Notes: generated from the sequence alone by a model not told the origin. DNA of 64,000 nt from Caldimonas brevitalea (GCF_001017435.1 NZ_CP011371.1:2666001-2730000); one strand, 5' to 3'. Shown: positions 1-7,981, counted from the first letter of the stretch. Numbers and translations are program-made.

Positions 1-124
1 GACCCGACCGACCTTCGATTTCGATTTTGTCGAACAAAGGTTCGGTGGCCGAGCAGGGTGCCGATGCCGTGGCGAGGAGCACGACGGCAGCCAGCAGCAG
101 AGATGGGGTGTGGGTGTGTCGCAC
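1..124 (-). CDS. Partial CDS: N-terminus of a secreted protein
   Basis: An open frame runs off the left edge of the window. Read on the minus strand from a GTG at 124 it begins with a basic stretch followed by a Leu/Ala/Val-rich hydrophobic core (LLLAAVVLLATASA) and a small-residue cleavage region, so it looks like a Sec signal peptide; a Cys (APCSA) could make it a lipoprotein. A GGAA stretch sits about 7 nt upstream of the GTG. Only about 41 codons are visible, so the product cannot be named. It lies immediately downstream of the helicase gene on the same strand, with only 14 nt between them. The start codon is an inference. Confidence 0.45.
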   Translation of the reverse strand, partial: MRHTHTPSLLLAAVVLLATASAPCSATEPLFDKIEIEGRSG

Positions 125-138
125 TCGATGTTCCGCGG

Positions 139-1401
139 TCAGCCGCCGCGCGCGGCCGCTTCGCGCAGTTTGTCCTTCTTGCTCTTGCGCCGGCCCTTGA
201 TGCCGCCTTCTGGTGGTGACGCGGGCGGCGCGGCGTCTCGCGGCTCGAAGCCCGCGATGCGCTCGCGTGGCACACGCTGGCCCTGGCGCTTTTCAATCAG
301 CCGAAAATGCGCCTCGGTCGTTGCGCTGACAAAACTCACGGCCAGGCCGGTGGCGCCGGCGCGGCCCGTGCGCCCGATACGGTGGACATAGTCCTGGGGC
401 GAGCGCGGCAGGTCGTAGTTGACCACCACGGGCAGGCCGGGGATGTGCAGGCCACGCGCCGCCATGTCGGTGGCCAGCACGACCCGCAGCGCACCGCTGT
501 TCAGGTCGGCCAGCACACGGGTGCGCGCACCTTGGCTGAGGTCGCCGTGGAAGGCGGCGGCCGCAAGGCCGCTGCGCCGCAGTTTGTCGGCCACATGCTC
601 GCTGGCGTAGCGTGTGGCCACGAACACCAGCACGCGCGACCACTGCCCTTGCTCGATGAGATGCCGCAACAGCGGCGTGCGCTGCGCCGCGTCCACCTCC
701 ACGGCATGCTGCTCGATGGCGGGAGGGGCGCCGCCGCTGGGCGTGTTGGTTGGCACCTCCACACGCACAGGATCACACAGCAAGGCATCCGCCAGCCCCT
801 GCACCGCGGGCGGGAAGGTGGCCGAGAAGAACAGGCTTTGTCGACGCGCGGGCAACAGCGCCGTGAGCCGTGCGAGTTCGTCGGCGAAGCCTTCGTCGAG
901 CAGCCGGTCGGCTTCGTCCAGCACCAGTAGGTTGACGTCGTCGAACTGGATGGCATTGCGGTCGGCGAGGTCGAGCAGTCGCCCCGGCGTGGCCACGACC
1001 ACCTCCGCACCGCGCCGCAGGCTGAGCATCTGCGGGTTGACGGAGACACCGCCGAAGACGACCGCCACCTTGACCGGATCGGCAAGGTGGCGAGACAAGG
1101 CGCGGATCGTTTCGCCGACCTGGGCGGCGAGTTCGCGGGTGGGCACCAGCACCAGGGCGTAGGTGCGGCGCCAGGCGGGGCGCCAGGTGTCGAGGCGGTG
1201 CAGCAAGGGCAGCGCGAAGGCAGCTGTCTTGCCGGAGCCCGTCTGCGCGCAGCCGATGACATCACGGCCCTGCAGCGCGAGCGGAATGGCCGCGGCCTGG
1301 ATCGGCGTGGGCTCGACATAGCCGCGCTCGGCTGCGGCGCGCACCAGGGCCGCGCTCAAGCCCAGCTCGGCAAACGATGAACTCACGGACGGCAATTTCA
1401 C
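139..1401 (-). CDS. DEAD-box ATP-dependent RNA helicase (RhlE-like)
   Basis: A 420-aa superfamily 2 RNA helicase. The motifs appear in order: Q-motif region (EPTPIQ), motif I AQTGSGKT, Ia PTRELA, Ib TPGR, II DEAD, III SAT, and in the second RecA domain ATDMAARGLHI (V) and HRIGRTGR (VI). The C-terminus is a short basic tail (KGRRKSKKDKLRE) like that of RhlE/DbpA-type enzymes involved in ribosome assembly and RNA turnover. Motif V is odd: most family members read ARGLDI, whereas here the Asp is His. The start is a GTG whose sequence GTGA overlaps the stop of a possible 56-codon upstream ORF. The product class is secure; the exact subfamily (RhlE versus other) is less so. Confidence 0.93.
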   Translation of the reverse strand: MKLPSVSSSFAELGLSAALVRAAAERGYVEPTPIQAAAIPLALQGRDVIGCAQTGSGKTAAFALPLLHRLDTWRPAWRRTYALVLVPTRELAAQVGETIRALSRHLADPVKVAVVFGGVSVNPQMLSLRRGAEVVVATPGRLLDLADRNAIQFDDVNLLVLDEADRLLDEGFADELARLTALLPARRQSLFFSATFPPAVQGLADALLCDPVRVEVPTNTPSGGAPPAIEQHAVEVDAAQRTPLLRHLIEQGQWSRVLVFVATRYASEHVADKLRRSGLAAAAFHGDLSQGARTRVLADLNSGALRVVLATDMAARGLHIPGLPVVVNYDLPRSPQDYVHRIGRTGRAGATGLAVSFVSATTEAHFRLIEKRQGQRVPRERIAGFEPRDAAPPASPPEGGIKGRRKSKKDKLREAAARGG

Positions 1402-1568
1402 AGGTGACTCACTTTCGCCACGCGCCCCTGCACCTGGCCGGCGTTCAATCCGGGCAAGGCCAGATCGGTCGCGTCACGCCGCGAGGCCATGTCAGTGGAG
1501 AAATCATGGACGTTGCGCTTGCCGATGCAGGCGGCGTTCAAGCCGAGGACGGCGGGGGATACGGTCAT
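1398..1568 (-). CDS. Possible 56-aa ORF coupled to the helicase gene
   Basis: A minus-strand ORF from ATG 1568 ends in a TGA that shares bases with the GTG start of the helicase gene (GTGA overlap). I count about 47 of 56 sense codons ending in G or C, as expected for real genes in this genome, but no Shine-Dalgarno is visible at normal spacing and I recognise no family. It could be a genuine small protein translationally coupled to the helicase, or a non-coding frame in GC-rich leader DNA. No signal peptide or membrane segment is apparent. Confidence 0.3.
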   Translation of the reverse strand: MTVSPAVLGLNAACIGKRNVHDFSTDMASRRDATDLALPGLNAGQVQGRVAKVSHL

Positions 1569-1836
1569 GCGCTGATTATCGGCCCCCTTGCGATGCGGGC
1601 AGTGCCGGCGCCGGGACCGTCGGCGTGCGCTTGGTTCGGATGCAAAGGCCGGGTGTCGATCGGCAGGGTTGAAGAAACCGCCGGCGATCCAGACGTCGAT
1701 TCGAAGACAATGGGAACCGCGTCGCGCGGCGTTCGGTGTAAGCCACGCCAGCGAGTGCGAAACCAGTGTTGACCCAGCGGCGAGACCGGACGGCCGCCTT
1801 CTGCAGCAGCACTGCTTAAGAGATGTAGGACTTGTC
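1569..1836. other. Intergenic region upstream of divergent genes
   Basis: Together with the doubtful small ORF, 1402-1836 is a 435-base gap between the divergent helicase and membrane-protein genes, so promoters for both should lie here. I found no convincing sigma-70 pair, long dyad or RNA structure. Long open frames in this stretch on both strands lack ribosome sites and recognisable content. Confidence 0.4.
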
Positions 1837-2247
1837 ATGCACTACCTGCTTTTTATCGGGGCGTTTTTCTTCTTTGCCTTCACCGCACCGTTGAAGGTCA
1901 CGCTCGCAACCTGCATCCTGTTGCTGCTCGTCACGACCATCATCCGGTTCACCACCAGGGCCGTGGCCGGCATTGAGCCTTCATATGGAGAGGCGCTCAA
2001 GGCCGTGGGTCTGTCCTTCTTCTTTCTCGTACTGGCTTTCGCTGCCCTCTTGAGCTTCGCTGCGGGGACTGGCATCTCGAACTTCACCGGCCTGGCGGGC
2101 CATCTCGTCTTCTTCGCCTTCTTTGCGGCCTATGTGCTGGGCTTCAAACTCAGCCTCGGGATCTCCGCCGGCGCGAGTGCCGTGGTGGCCATCGTTGCAA
2201 CCGTCGCGTCGACTGCGCTCTTTGTGGCGTTTCGGACTCTGGGCTGA
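1837..2247 (+). CDS. Small integral membrane protein, unknown function
   Basis: A 136-aa, very hydrophobic protein. I chose the internal ATG at 1837 because the frame upstream of it is Arg/Cys-rich shadow-like sequence, while from this Met on there are about four hydrophobic segments (residues about 2-35, 45-70, 75-95 and 105-130). The first is unusually Phe-rich (FIGAFFFFAF). No enzymatic motif or known family is recognisable. It stands alone between the helicase and two secreted-protein genes on the other strand. It could be a DUF membrane protein or a small channel or accessory component, but the sequence does not say which. Confidence 0.65.
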   Translation: MHYLLFIGAFFFFAFTAPLKVTLATCILLLLVTTIIRFTTRAVAGIEPSYGEALKAVGLSFFFLVLAFAALLSFAAGTGISNFTGLAGHLVFFAFFAAYVLGFKLSLGISAGASAVVAIVATVASTALFVAFRTLG

Positions 2248-2408
2248 CCGGCCCTCGCAGTCGGCTGGGCGCGCGCGCCGCGGAACTGCTTCCTCACGGG
2301 TGAAGCGTACCGTCAACGGCCGGTTGAACGACGGCCCTCGGCCGGGGTGGCATAGGCGAGCGCCTACGTGGAGGTCACGCCCAGCCGCGAGGCCGCAAAG
2401 ACCTGGGG

Positions 2409-2903
2409 TCAAGGGCCTTGACGCCCCAGCTTCTCGATGCGATCGAATGCAGTGTCCAGATCTCGCTGCAATTCAGGCGGCGGGGGGTGGGTTGCCCGTG
2501 CATCGGCCATGGGTAGCGTCATCAGCACACGAACGACGCCGGCGGCTTGTACGCTGGCAAAGTAGAGATTGGTGGAGCCAAGCGACGGGTATGTGTTCCA
2601 ACGCTTGTAGGAAGGACAAGGGGATGGCCGTACATCAAGCTCGAACCGGTAGGCTGTCGCTGGTGCGCCCTTATATGTCTTCTCCACTTTGAGGGTGATC
2701 AAAAAGTGATCCGCATCGTCGGGCTTCAAGGCCGTCGACATGACCTTGCCGATGAACACCGAGTCAGCCTGCTCGAATGCGCTGTCCACGCTCTCTTCGA
2801 AAGTCGGTGCTTCGCCGTCGGTCGCGCGAGGGGGGCACGCCTGGGCGGCTGTCGCGTGAGCAGAAAACAGGAGGCACAGTGAGGCGGTCAGGTAGGAGCG
2901 CAT
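2409..2903 (-). CDS. Secreted protein, paralogue A (netrin/TIMP-like appearance)
   Basis: A 164-aa protein with a clear Sec signal peptide (MRSYLTASLCLLFSAHATAA-Q). The mature part starts with Cys-Pro and contains FEQADSVFIGKV, followed by LITLKVEKTYKG, a pattern reminiscent of NTR/TIMP-like OB-fold domains in which an N-terminal Cys precedes a VFxGKV strand. That fold assignment is only my pattern impression. It is paralogous to the next upstream gene (2973-3467): both mature ORFs are exactly 164 aa and share the signal peptide start, the FEESVD/LEESVD-FEQAD segment and the TLKVExTYKG strand. A tandem duplication is the simplest explanation, as the bases just before the two ATGs (AATTGCC) also match. 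Confidence 0.8.
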   Translation of the reverse strand: MRSYLTASLCLLFSAHATAAQACPPRATDGEAPTFEESVDSAFEQADSVFIGKVMSTALKPDDADHFLITLKVEKTYKGAPATAYRFELDVRPSPCPSYKRWNTYPSLGSTNLYFASVQAAGVVRVLMTLPMADARATHPPPPELQRDLDTAFDRIEKLGRQGP

Positions 2904-2972
2904 ACGGCAATTCTGCCCCTTGGGCTAAGTTGGCCTCCCACACCACGCCGTTGGAGTCCGAAAAGACGGGGA

Positions 2973-3467
2973 TCACCGCCGTGGACGGTCCTGTTTGGTG
3001 ATGCGCGTGAGCGCGGTGTCAATCTCGCGCCGTTGCTCAGGGGATAGTGGGTGAGCCCTCGGCTCGGGGTACGCCTTTAGGAGTGTCATCAGCCGGTAGA
3101 CCGGCCCGGCAGCTTGTACTTTGGCGAAGTAGAGACCGGTGGCGCCAAGTGTTGGATTTTCGTTCCGTACGAGAGAAGGACAAAGTGGTGGACGTACCTC
3201 AATCTCGAACTGCTCGGTCGCCCCGGCCAAGCCCTTATATGTCGTCTCGACCTTCAGGGTAATCAGAAAATGGTCCGGGTCGGAGGGCTTTACAGTCATC
3301 AAGATGACCTTGCCGACGAAGACCAAATCTGCCTGCTCGAACGCACGATCGACGCTCTCTTCCAGCGTCGGCCAAATGTGACCTGGCCCGGGAGGGGCGC
3401 ATGCGTGCGCGGCAGACAAGTGAGCTGCCAGCACCAGACTGAGGCTGGCCGTGAGGTAGGAGCGCAT
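2973..3467 (-). CDS. Secreted protein, paralogue B (tandem duplicate)
   Basis: A 164-aa secreted protein, start chosen at the Met that begins the signal peptide (MRSYLTASLSLVLAAHLSAA-H) and that aligns with the start of paralogue A; the longer frame adds ten residues without secretory character. The mature chain contains LEESVDRAFEQADLVFVGKV, then LITLKVETTYKG and a central Cys (RPPLCPS) matching Cys in paralogue A (RPSPCPS). Two or more conserved Cys suggest a disulfide in the periplasm or outside the cell. The downstream copy follows after 69 nt on the same strand, so the two are probably co-transcribed. No enzymatic residues are recognisable; function is unknown. Confidence 0.8.
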   Translation of the reverse strand: MRSYLTASLSLVLAAHLSAAHACAPPGPGHIWPTLEESVDRAFEQADLVFVGKVILMTVKPSDPDHFLITLKVETTYKGLAGATEQFEIEVRPPLCPSLVRNENPTLGATGLYFAKVQAAGPVYRLMTLLKAYPEPRAHPLSPEQRREIDTALTRITKQDRPRR

Positions 3468-3622
3468 GTGGCAATTGTGCCTGGTCGCGATTCCCACAGT
3501 CCCTGGCGGTCACATCGATCCCGATGAAGATCGCCATGCATGCGCTCGGCGCCTGGCTCGGTCGAGGTTGTCCCATTCGCCCAGACCAGCCCCTGGTGCA
3601 CCAGCTGATGTAATGTAGAACG

Positions 3623-4591
3623 ATGGAAAAGCAAGACCAGGTTCAGACCAATAACGCTGCGCTCCCATCGCTCGAGGTAAACGCCGTCAAGGACAACGTC
3701 CGAGTGTCAGAGCTGGCCCGACTTCTGAACCAACACGCGCCCCGCAAGGGCGTCGGCGCGACGGCCATCCCTCGGCTGTCGGTCATCAAGCTGTCCACAC
3801 CGAGCGATGAGCTGGTTCATGCGCTTCATGAACCGGCCGTTTGCATCATCGCCCAAGGCGCGAAGCGGGTGATGCTGCGCGACGAGGTGTACTGCTACGA
3901 CACCTCACGCTTCCTGGTCTTCTCCACTGACCTCCCCATCAGCGCCCAGGTGACCGACGCCACCTTCGAGCGGCCCTACCTTTGCTTCCGCCTCGACCTC
4001 GACCCGAAGGAGGTGTCGGAGCTCGTCCTTCAGCTAGGCGCCCCGCCCGCGACGCGCAATGCGACATCGCGCGGACTGTTCCTCAGTGCCGCCACCGACG
4101 CCATGCTGGATGCCGCGGTGCGTCTCTTGCGGCTGCTCGACACCCCCGAGGATGTGCCGGCGCTGGCGCCTTTGGCCACCCGGGAACTGGTCTATCGCTT
4201 GCTGAAAAGCGAGCAGGGTGAGCGTTTGGCCCAGGTGGCGCGAGCCGACAGCCCTGGACATCGCGTGACGCGTGCCATCGCCTGGCTGAAAGCGAACTAT
4301 GCCGAGCCTTTGAAGGTCGACGAGTTGGCTCGCTGCTGCTGCATGAGCACCTCATCCCTGCATCACCACTTCCGCGTGCTGACCTCGATGAGTCCGCTTC
4401 AGTACCAAAAGCAACTGCGCCTGCAAGAGGCGCGGCGGCTGATGCTGTCTGAGGGCATCGAGGTCTCCAAGGCGGCCTACACGGTGGGGTACGAAAGCGC
4501 GTCCCAGTTCAGTCGGGAGTACAGCCGCCTGTATGGCATTGCCCCCTCGAAGGACACCTGGCCGTTGGGCGCATCGGCTCAGGGGACGTGA
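3623..4591 (+). CDS. AraC-family transcriptional regulator (AraC_N type)
   Basis: A 322-aa regulator. Residues about 50-190 look like the AraC N-terminal cupin-like domain of the AraC_N (PF06719) subgroup (HEPAVCIIAQGAKRVML, then YDTSRFLVFSTDLPIS). The C-terminal 100 residues hold two helix-turn-helix motifs: VDELARCCCMSTSSLHHHFRVLT and the second around YTVGYESASQFSREYSRLYG, followed by a typical GxAPSKD end. Regulators of this subgroup often sit beside short-chain or aldo-keto reductases, and an SDR gene lies 0.7 kb downstream. The gene is convergent with the carboxymuconolactone-decarboxylase-like gene and the two overlap by 13 bp at their 3' ends. The ATG used has no strong Shine-Dalgarno; a start some codons further in is possible. 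Confidence 0.9.
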   Translation: MEKQDQVQTNNAALPSLEVNAVKDNVRVSELARLLNQHAPRKGVGATAIPRLSVIKLSTPSDELVHALHEPAVCIIAQGAKRVMLRDEVYCYDTSRFLVFSTDLPISAQVTDATFERPYLCFRLDLDPKEVSELVLQLGAPPATRNATSRGLFLSAATDAMLDAAVRLLRLLDTPEDVPALAPLATRELVYRLLKSEQGERLAQVARADSPGHRVTRAIAWLKANYAEPLKVDELARCCCMSTSSLHHHFRVLTSMSPLQYQKQLRLQEARRLMLSEGIEVSKAAYTVGYESASQFSREYSRLYGIAPSKDTWPLGASAQGT

Positions 4592-5091
4592 GTCGAGATC
4601 CCGTCTTCGGGACGACCGTGGGGCGCAATACCTCGCTCCCGAAAGAGCTCTTGTAGTGCCTGCGACGCTTCGATGGCCCGAGGAAACCCGGCCGGAACCG
4701 TGATGAGGTAGACGACCTCCTTGAGCTCATCGGGCGGCACGCCGGCGTCCAACGCATAGCCCGCATGGATCTTGAAGAACGGGCGCAGCCCGAGAGACGC
4801 AAAGGCGGCCATTGCGGCCAACTGCCTGGTCCGCGCATCGAGCACTTTGCGGCCCCACACGTCACCCAGCGCGTACCCGGCGGTGGCCTCTGCCAAGAAG
4901 GGAAACTCTTGTCTCATCGCCTCAAACGTCGGCTGAGGTCGACCGTGGTTCAGGTCCATCAGCACCTGCTCACCCCGGGTGACCCGTGGGTCCTTGGCGG
5001 CACTCTGTGCCAGGCAGGCTTGAACGGCGATCAGCAGGCAGATCGAAACGATGCCCCGGGTCCGGTAGCAGAGGGCGGGTCGATGTTTCAT
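4579..5091 (-). CDS. Secreted carboxymuconolactone decarboxylase-family protein
   Basis: A 170-aa protein with an N-terminal hydrophobic secretion signal (GIVSICLLIAVQACLAQSAA; a Cys within it leaves open a lipoprotein). The mature domain follows the CMD/AhpD fold pattern: an N-terminal helix region with RGEQVLMDL, a central DARTRQLAAMAAFASLG stretch, HAGYALDAGVPPDELKEVV, and a C-terminal helix GFPRAIEASQALQEL. The CxxC of AhpD peroxidases is absent, so it is more like gamma-carboxymuconolactone decarboxylase-type proteins. An excellent ribosome site (GGGAGG) precedes ATG 5091. Secretion is unusual for the family, though exported members occur. It follows the SDR gene on the same strand, separated by a palindromic repeat element. 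Confidence 0.85.
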   Translation of the reverse strand: MKHRPALCYRTRGIVSICLLIAVQACLAQSAAKDPRVTRGEQVLMDLNHGRPQPTFEAMRQEFPFLAEATAGYALGDVWGRKVLDARTRQLAAMAAFASLGLRPFFKIHAGYALDAGVPPDELKEVVYLITVPAGFPRAIEASQALQELFRERGIAPHGRPEDGISTHVP

Positions 5092-5152
5092 GGGGACCTC
5101 CCGTCAAATGTGGGCGACGCCCGCGTCGCCCAGGTGGAACATGAGGTCGCGC

Positions 5153-5320
5153 CTAGTGGCCTGTCACCCTGGAATCGGAAGTCGCTGTCCACGCGATACG
5201 AGGCACGTTGCGGCGTTGCAAATGCTCGCGATGCCAACGGGCATCGCTGTGCTTTGCGCCTTGCACCGCACCCCGTCTCGCGCGTCCCTCGACTCCCATT
5301 CCAGGGTGACAGGCCACTAG
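5153..5320. repeat. MITE-like palindromic element, 168 bp
   Basis: Perfect 23-bp terminal inverted repeats lie at 5153-5175 (beginning CTAGTGGCCTGTCACC) and 5298-5320. Inside them the arms continue as an imperfect stem (GGAAGTC against GACTCCC), and a central hairpin is formed by GCGATGCC / GGCATCGC around the middle. No transposase frame is present. The ends read CTAG, which could be a target duplication or part of the element. The right arm supplies the TAG stop of the SDR gene (5317-5319). This geometry fits a miniature inverted-repeat element or large REP-like hairpin; folded as RNA it could also end or punctuate transcription between the SDR and CMD genes. Confidence 0.75.
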
Positions 5321-6153
5321 AACGCGCCGTCGGTGGTGACGGAAAGCTGCGCGTGCTGATCCATCTCCTTGCGCCTGCGTTCGAAGGCGCCGGACGCGTA
5401 GCCAAGGGCATCGGTGCCCGCGAGGAAGTGCAGGGGCGGCTCCGGCATCGCGGCCAGCTCGACGACCACACGGCCGAGCTTTACCGGGTCACCGGGCTGC
5501 TGATGGTTGTAGTCCTCATAGGTCGAACGCGAGTGGTTCGACACCTCGGCATACTCGGCGACCTTGCGCGTGCCGTACTGGACCGAGCGCTGATCCAGGA
5601 AGTCGGTGCGGAAGAACCCGGGCTCGATGACGGTCACCTTGATGTTGAACGGCGCGACCTCGAGCGCGAGGGACTCCGAGAACCCTTCCACCGCAAACTT
5701 GGCCGCGCAATAGATGGACGAGGCCTCGAACCCCATGAACCCGCCCACCGAGGACAGGCTCATGATGTGGCCGCGTCGCTGCTTGCGCATCACGGGCAGT
5801 ACCGCGCGGGTGACATGCATCAGCCCGAACACGTTGGTCTGGAACTGCCGCTCGACCTCGGCGCTCGCGACCTCCTCGAACAGGCCCAACTGCCCATACC
5901 CCGCGTTGTTGACCAGCACGTCGATGGCACCGAAGCGGCTCTGCGCGACCTCGACTGCCGAGGCCGCGTCCTGCTCTCGGGCAACGTCCAACGGCAGGCA
6001 GAGGACACGCTCGCCATACGCGGCATAGGCCTCTGAAAGCTGATCGACGTGACGGCCAGTGGCGACGACCCGGTCGCCGACCGCAAGTGCCGCCTGTGCG
6101 ATCCGGGCGCCGATGCCGCGCCCTGCGCCGGTGATGAACCAAACCTTGCTCAT
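5317..6153 (-). CDS. Short-chain dehydrogenase/reductase (classical SDR)
   Basis: A 278-aa NAD(P)-dependent oxidoreductase. It has the glycine-rich TGAGRGIG near residue 8, NNAG around residue 88, catalytic Ser in LSSVGG and the YCAAK catalytic Tyr-Lys pair, followed by the PGFFRTDF substrate-loop segment. I place the start at ATG 6153, preceded by AGGAG at good spacing; the open frame extends 113 codons further upstream but without SDR content. The stop codon TAG comes from the end of the palindromic element at 5153-5320, so the insertion may have set the present C-terminus. Substrate is not predictable from sequence; close relatives are annotated as generic oxidoreductases. Confidence 0.93.
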   Translation of the reverse strand: MSKVWFITGAGRGIGARIAQAALAVGDRVVATGRHVDQLSEAYAAYGERVLCLPLDVAREQDAASAVEVAQSRFGAIDVLVNNAGYGQLGLFEEVASAEVERQFQTNVFGLMHVTRAVLPVMRKQRRGHIMSLSSVGGFMGFEASSIYCAAKFAVEGFSESLALEVAPFNIKVTVIEPGFFRTDFLDQRSVQYGTRKVAEYAEVSNHSRSTYEDYNHQQPGDPVKLGRVVVELAAMPEPPLHFLAGTDALGYASGAFERRRKEMDQHAQLSVTTDGAF

Positions 6154-6497
6154 GTCTATCTCCTGATGGCTGTGTGAAGCACACGCTTGCTGAACATGAG
6201 AGGCATCGTAGAAAGCATGACCCGACGGCACATGCCTGATTCTCTTCAGGGCTTGCACGATGCACCGCGTCTGCATCCGCGACGGCGCCGCGGCGATCGT
6301 GATCGGCGAGACACGCCCTGCCAAAGCCGCGGCGCAATCATCAGTCGCAAGACCTAGGAGGCGGCCGAGTGGCAGCTCTGAAGCTGCCATACGTCCAGGT
6401 TGTTTACGTTTGCTTGCAGCGACATCGCGCAGGTTCGACCAAGTTGTTCCATCAGCACAGGTTCGACCCGCTCTCAACTGCAACAGGAGCACACGCC
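6154..6497. other. Divergent intergenic region with a short dyad
   Basis: This 344-base gap separates the SDR gene from the PEP-CTERM gene, which are transcribed away from each other. It contains an inverted repeat GATGCA-N7-TGCATC at 6259-6277 that could be an operator, though it is short enough to be chance. I see no convincing promoter hexamer pair and no other gene. Confidence 0.35.
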
Positions 6498-7088
6498 ATG
6501 CGGTACACGTTCGTGAGACACGTTTTCGGCTGTTTGATGTTCGCGATGCTTTGCGCCGCGGCGAAGGCGACCACGCCGATCACCTATGACTTCACGGTGC
6601 GCTGGGACCACGCACCCCAGGTTTGGGGCAGCTTTGCGATCGAGCCGGACGCGGCGCCGCCGGGTGGTGGCCCGTTGAAAGCGACCGATTTGCTGCTCGA
6701 TCTGTCGTTCAACGTCGCCGGCCGTGCTTATGACGAGAGGAGCGCGACCACCGGCTACCTCGAGTTCGCGCCGTCGGGCGAACTGCTGTATGCAGTGCTG
6801 GGCAACAACTGCTGGGCCGGCGGCTGCCAGACGACCGGGGAGCCCGGCCGCTTCGACTGGACGTTCTCCTTCTACACCTACCAGACCGGCTGGTTGCCGC
6901 CCAGCCAGCGCGGCATTGCGCACTGGGTCGACAACGGCCGCTCGCAAGTCGACCGTTTCGAAGAGGACTGGGGTGAGGTCTACGCGGGCCATCTGCCCCC
7001 GGTCCCGGAGCCCGGCACCCTTCCGCTATTGCTTGCGGGGGTGGCCGGGCTCGGGCTGTGGCGGCACCGACGACGCCGGCTGCGCTGA
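6498..7088 (+). CDS. PEP-CTERM sorting-domain exported protein
   Basis: A 196-aa exported protein. The start ATG 6498 has CAGGAG at good spacing and begins a signal peptide (VFGCLMFAMLCAAAKA). The C-terminus carries the complete PEP-CTERM tripartite signal: VPEPGT, a hydrophobic transmembrane stretch (LPLLLAGVAGLGLW) and a basic tail (RHRRRRLR). Such proteins are processed and anchored by an exosortase/archaeosortase-type system and are common in exopolysaccharide-producing Burkholderiales. The middle region has a Cys pair in NNCWAGGCQ and no recognisable catalytic domain. Its partners (exosortase and EPS genes) are not in this window. Confidence 0.88.
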   Translation: MRYTFVRHVFGCLMFAMLCAAAKATTPITYDFTVRWDHAPQVWGSFAIEPDAAPPGGGPLKATDLLLDLSFNVAGRAYDERSATTGYLEFAPSGELLYAVLGNNCWAGGCQTTGEPGRFDWTFSFYTYQTGWLPPSQRGIAHWVDNGRSQVDRFEEDWGEVYAGHLPPVPEPGTLPLLLAGVAGLGLWRHRRRRLR

Positions 7089-7118
7089 GGGCCGGGCGGG
7101 GCGGGCCGGTCGGGTGCG

Positions 7119-7409
7119 TCAGCGGCGCGCCCGCATGGAATGGCGTGCCTGGACGAATTCGAAAGCGAAGCTGACGGCCTCCGCCACCGCTTGTTCGATC
7201 TCGCCCCTTTCCTTCTCGGTCAGGTAGAAGACCAAGTCGACTTCGTGGCGGATGTAGCGCGGCGGCAGCCGGTTCAACGCGACGCACGCGACGTCGGGCA
7301 ACTGCTCGGGCGCGACGGCCGGATAGCGTCCGGTGGCATCGGCAATGGCCTCCATCACCGGGCGTTCGTAGTAATTGCGGATCGACGTGAAGTCGGCTGT
7401 GGTGCTCAT
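7119..7409 (-). CDS. ComFB-like single-domain protein
   Basis: A 96-aa protein. The start ATG 7409 is preceded by AGGAG; the upstream frame extension lacks a ribosome site. The segment LPDVACVALNRLPPRYIRHEVDLVFYLT matches the hallmark of the late-competence ComFB family (usually ALNRLPPRY followed by a conserved beta/helix). Recent work on the family describes ComFB proteins as cyclic di-nucleotide receptors, so a signalling role is plausible; that is family knowledge rather than something visible here. The Cys-rich zinc site seen in the Bacillus protein is reduced to one Cys. The gene stands alone, 30 bp from and convergent with the PEP-CTERM gene. Confidence 0.75.
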   Translation of the reverse strand: MSTTADFTSIRNYYERPVMEAIADATGRYPAVAPEQLPDVACVALNRLPPRYIRHEVDLVFYLTEKERGEIEQAVAEAVSFAFEFVQARHSMRARR

Positions 7410-7981
7410 ACGGACAACTCCTGAAACCGGGCCACAAGTATCGCGCAGTGCCCGGTGTCCCTCGCAACGGAAGGCGCCACCAGCCGAGAAGGGGCCGACC
7501 CAGCGGTGGCTAAAAGGCAAGTCCGGCTGATGTGATCGATGGCGTTGATCAGCGATCCATCAAATGCACAGGTGAAGTATCAGCAAACCTTCCTTCCGAG
7601 TGTGCTGTCGCGTATGGTCGTGCACCAGCAGAGCAGGGCGGCGCATCCGCCACTCGGTGAGGCAAGGTGACGTCGACTCACCGAGACCGAACGCGGCGTC
7701 TTCTACAAGATCTGTCGACGCAGGCGCCCATCAGCTTTACGGAACGCTTACGCCCAGACGGCCCTTCTGGCATTCGCAGTCGAAGGGCACGATCACGATG
7801 CTCTCGCCATACTGAAGGTGCATGAGCGAAAGGCATGCGGGTCGCCTCGGCCTGCGCAGTCCGCATCGATGCCATCACCGCGCAACGCTGCATCGTCGCG
7901 AGATGGAGCACCGCGACTGCACCTTCGCATCCACATCCGGACTGCCTGTTCATGCAGGGCGGTTCATCCCTTGGAGAGAAC
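7410..7981. other. 572-base gene-poor region
   Basis: No convincing gene. Several short frames exist, among them a 28-codon minus-strand frame at 7737-7823 that has protein-like composition but no ribosome site. GC content appears somewhat lower than in the flanking genes. I see no promoter, hairpin-plus-T terminator or long repeat. Confidence 0.35.

Noticed and set aside
4765..6036. 423-codon plus-strand frame
   Set aside because: Antisense to the CMD and SDR genes and crosses the palindromic element; no domain content.
7737..7823. 28-codon minus-strand frame with protein-like composition
   Set aside because: No ribosome site, no recognised family, too short to support; it may be a gene remnant.
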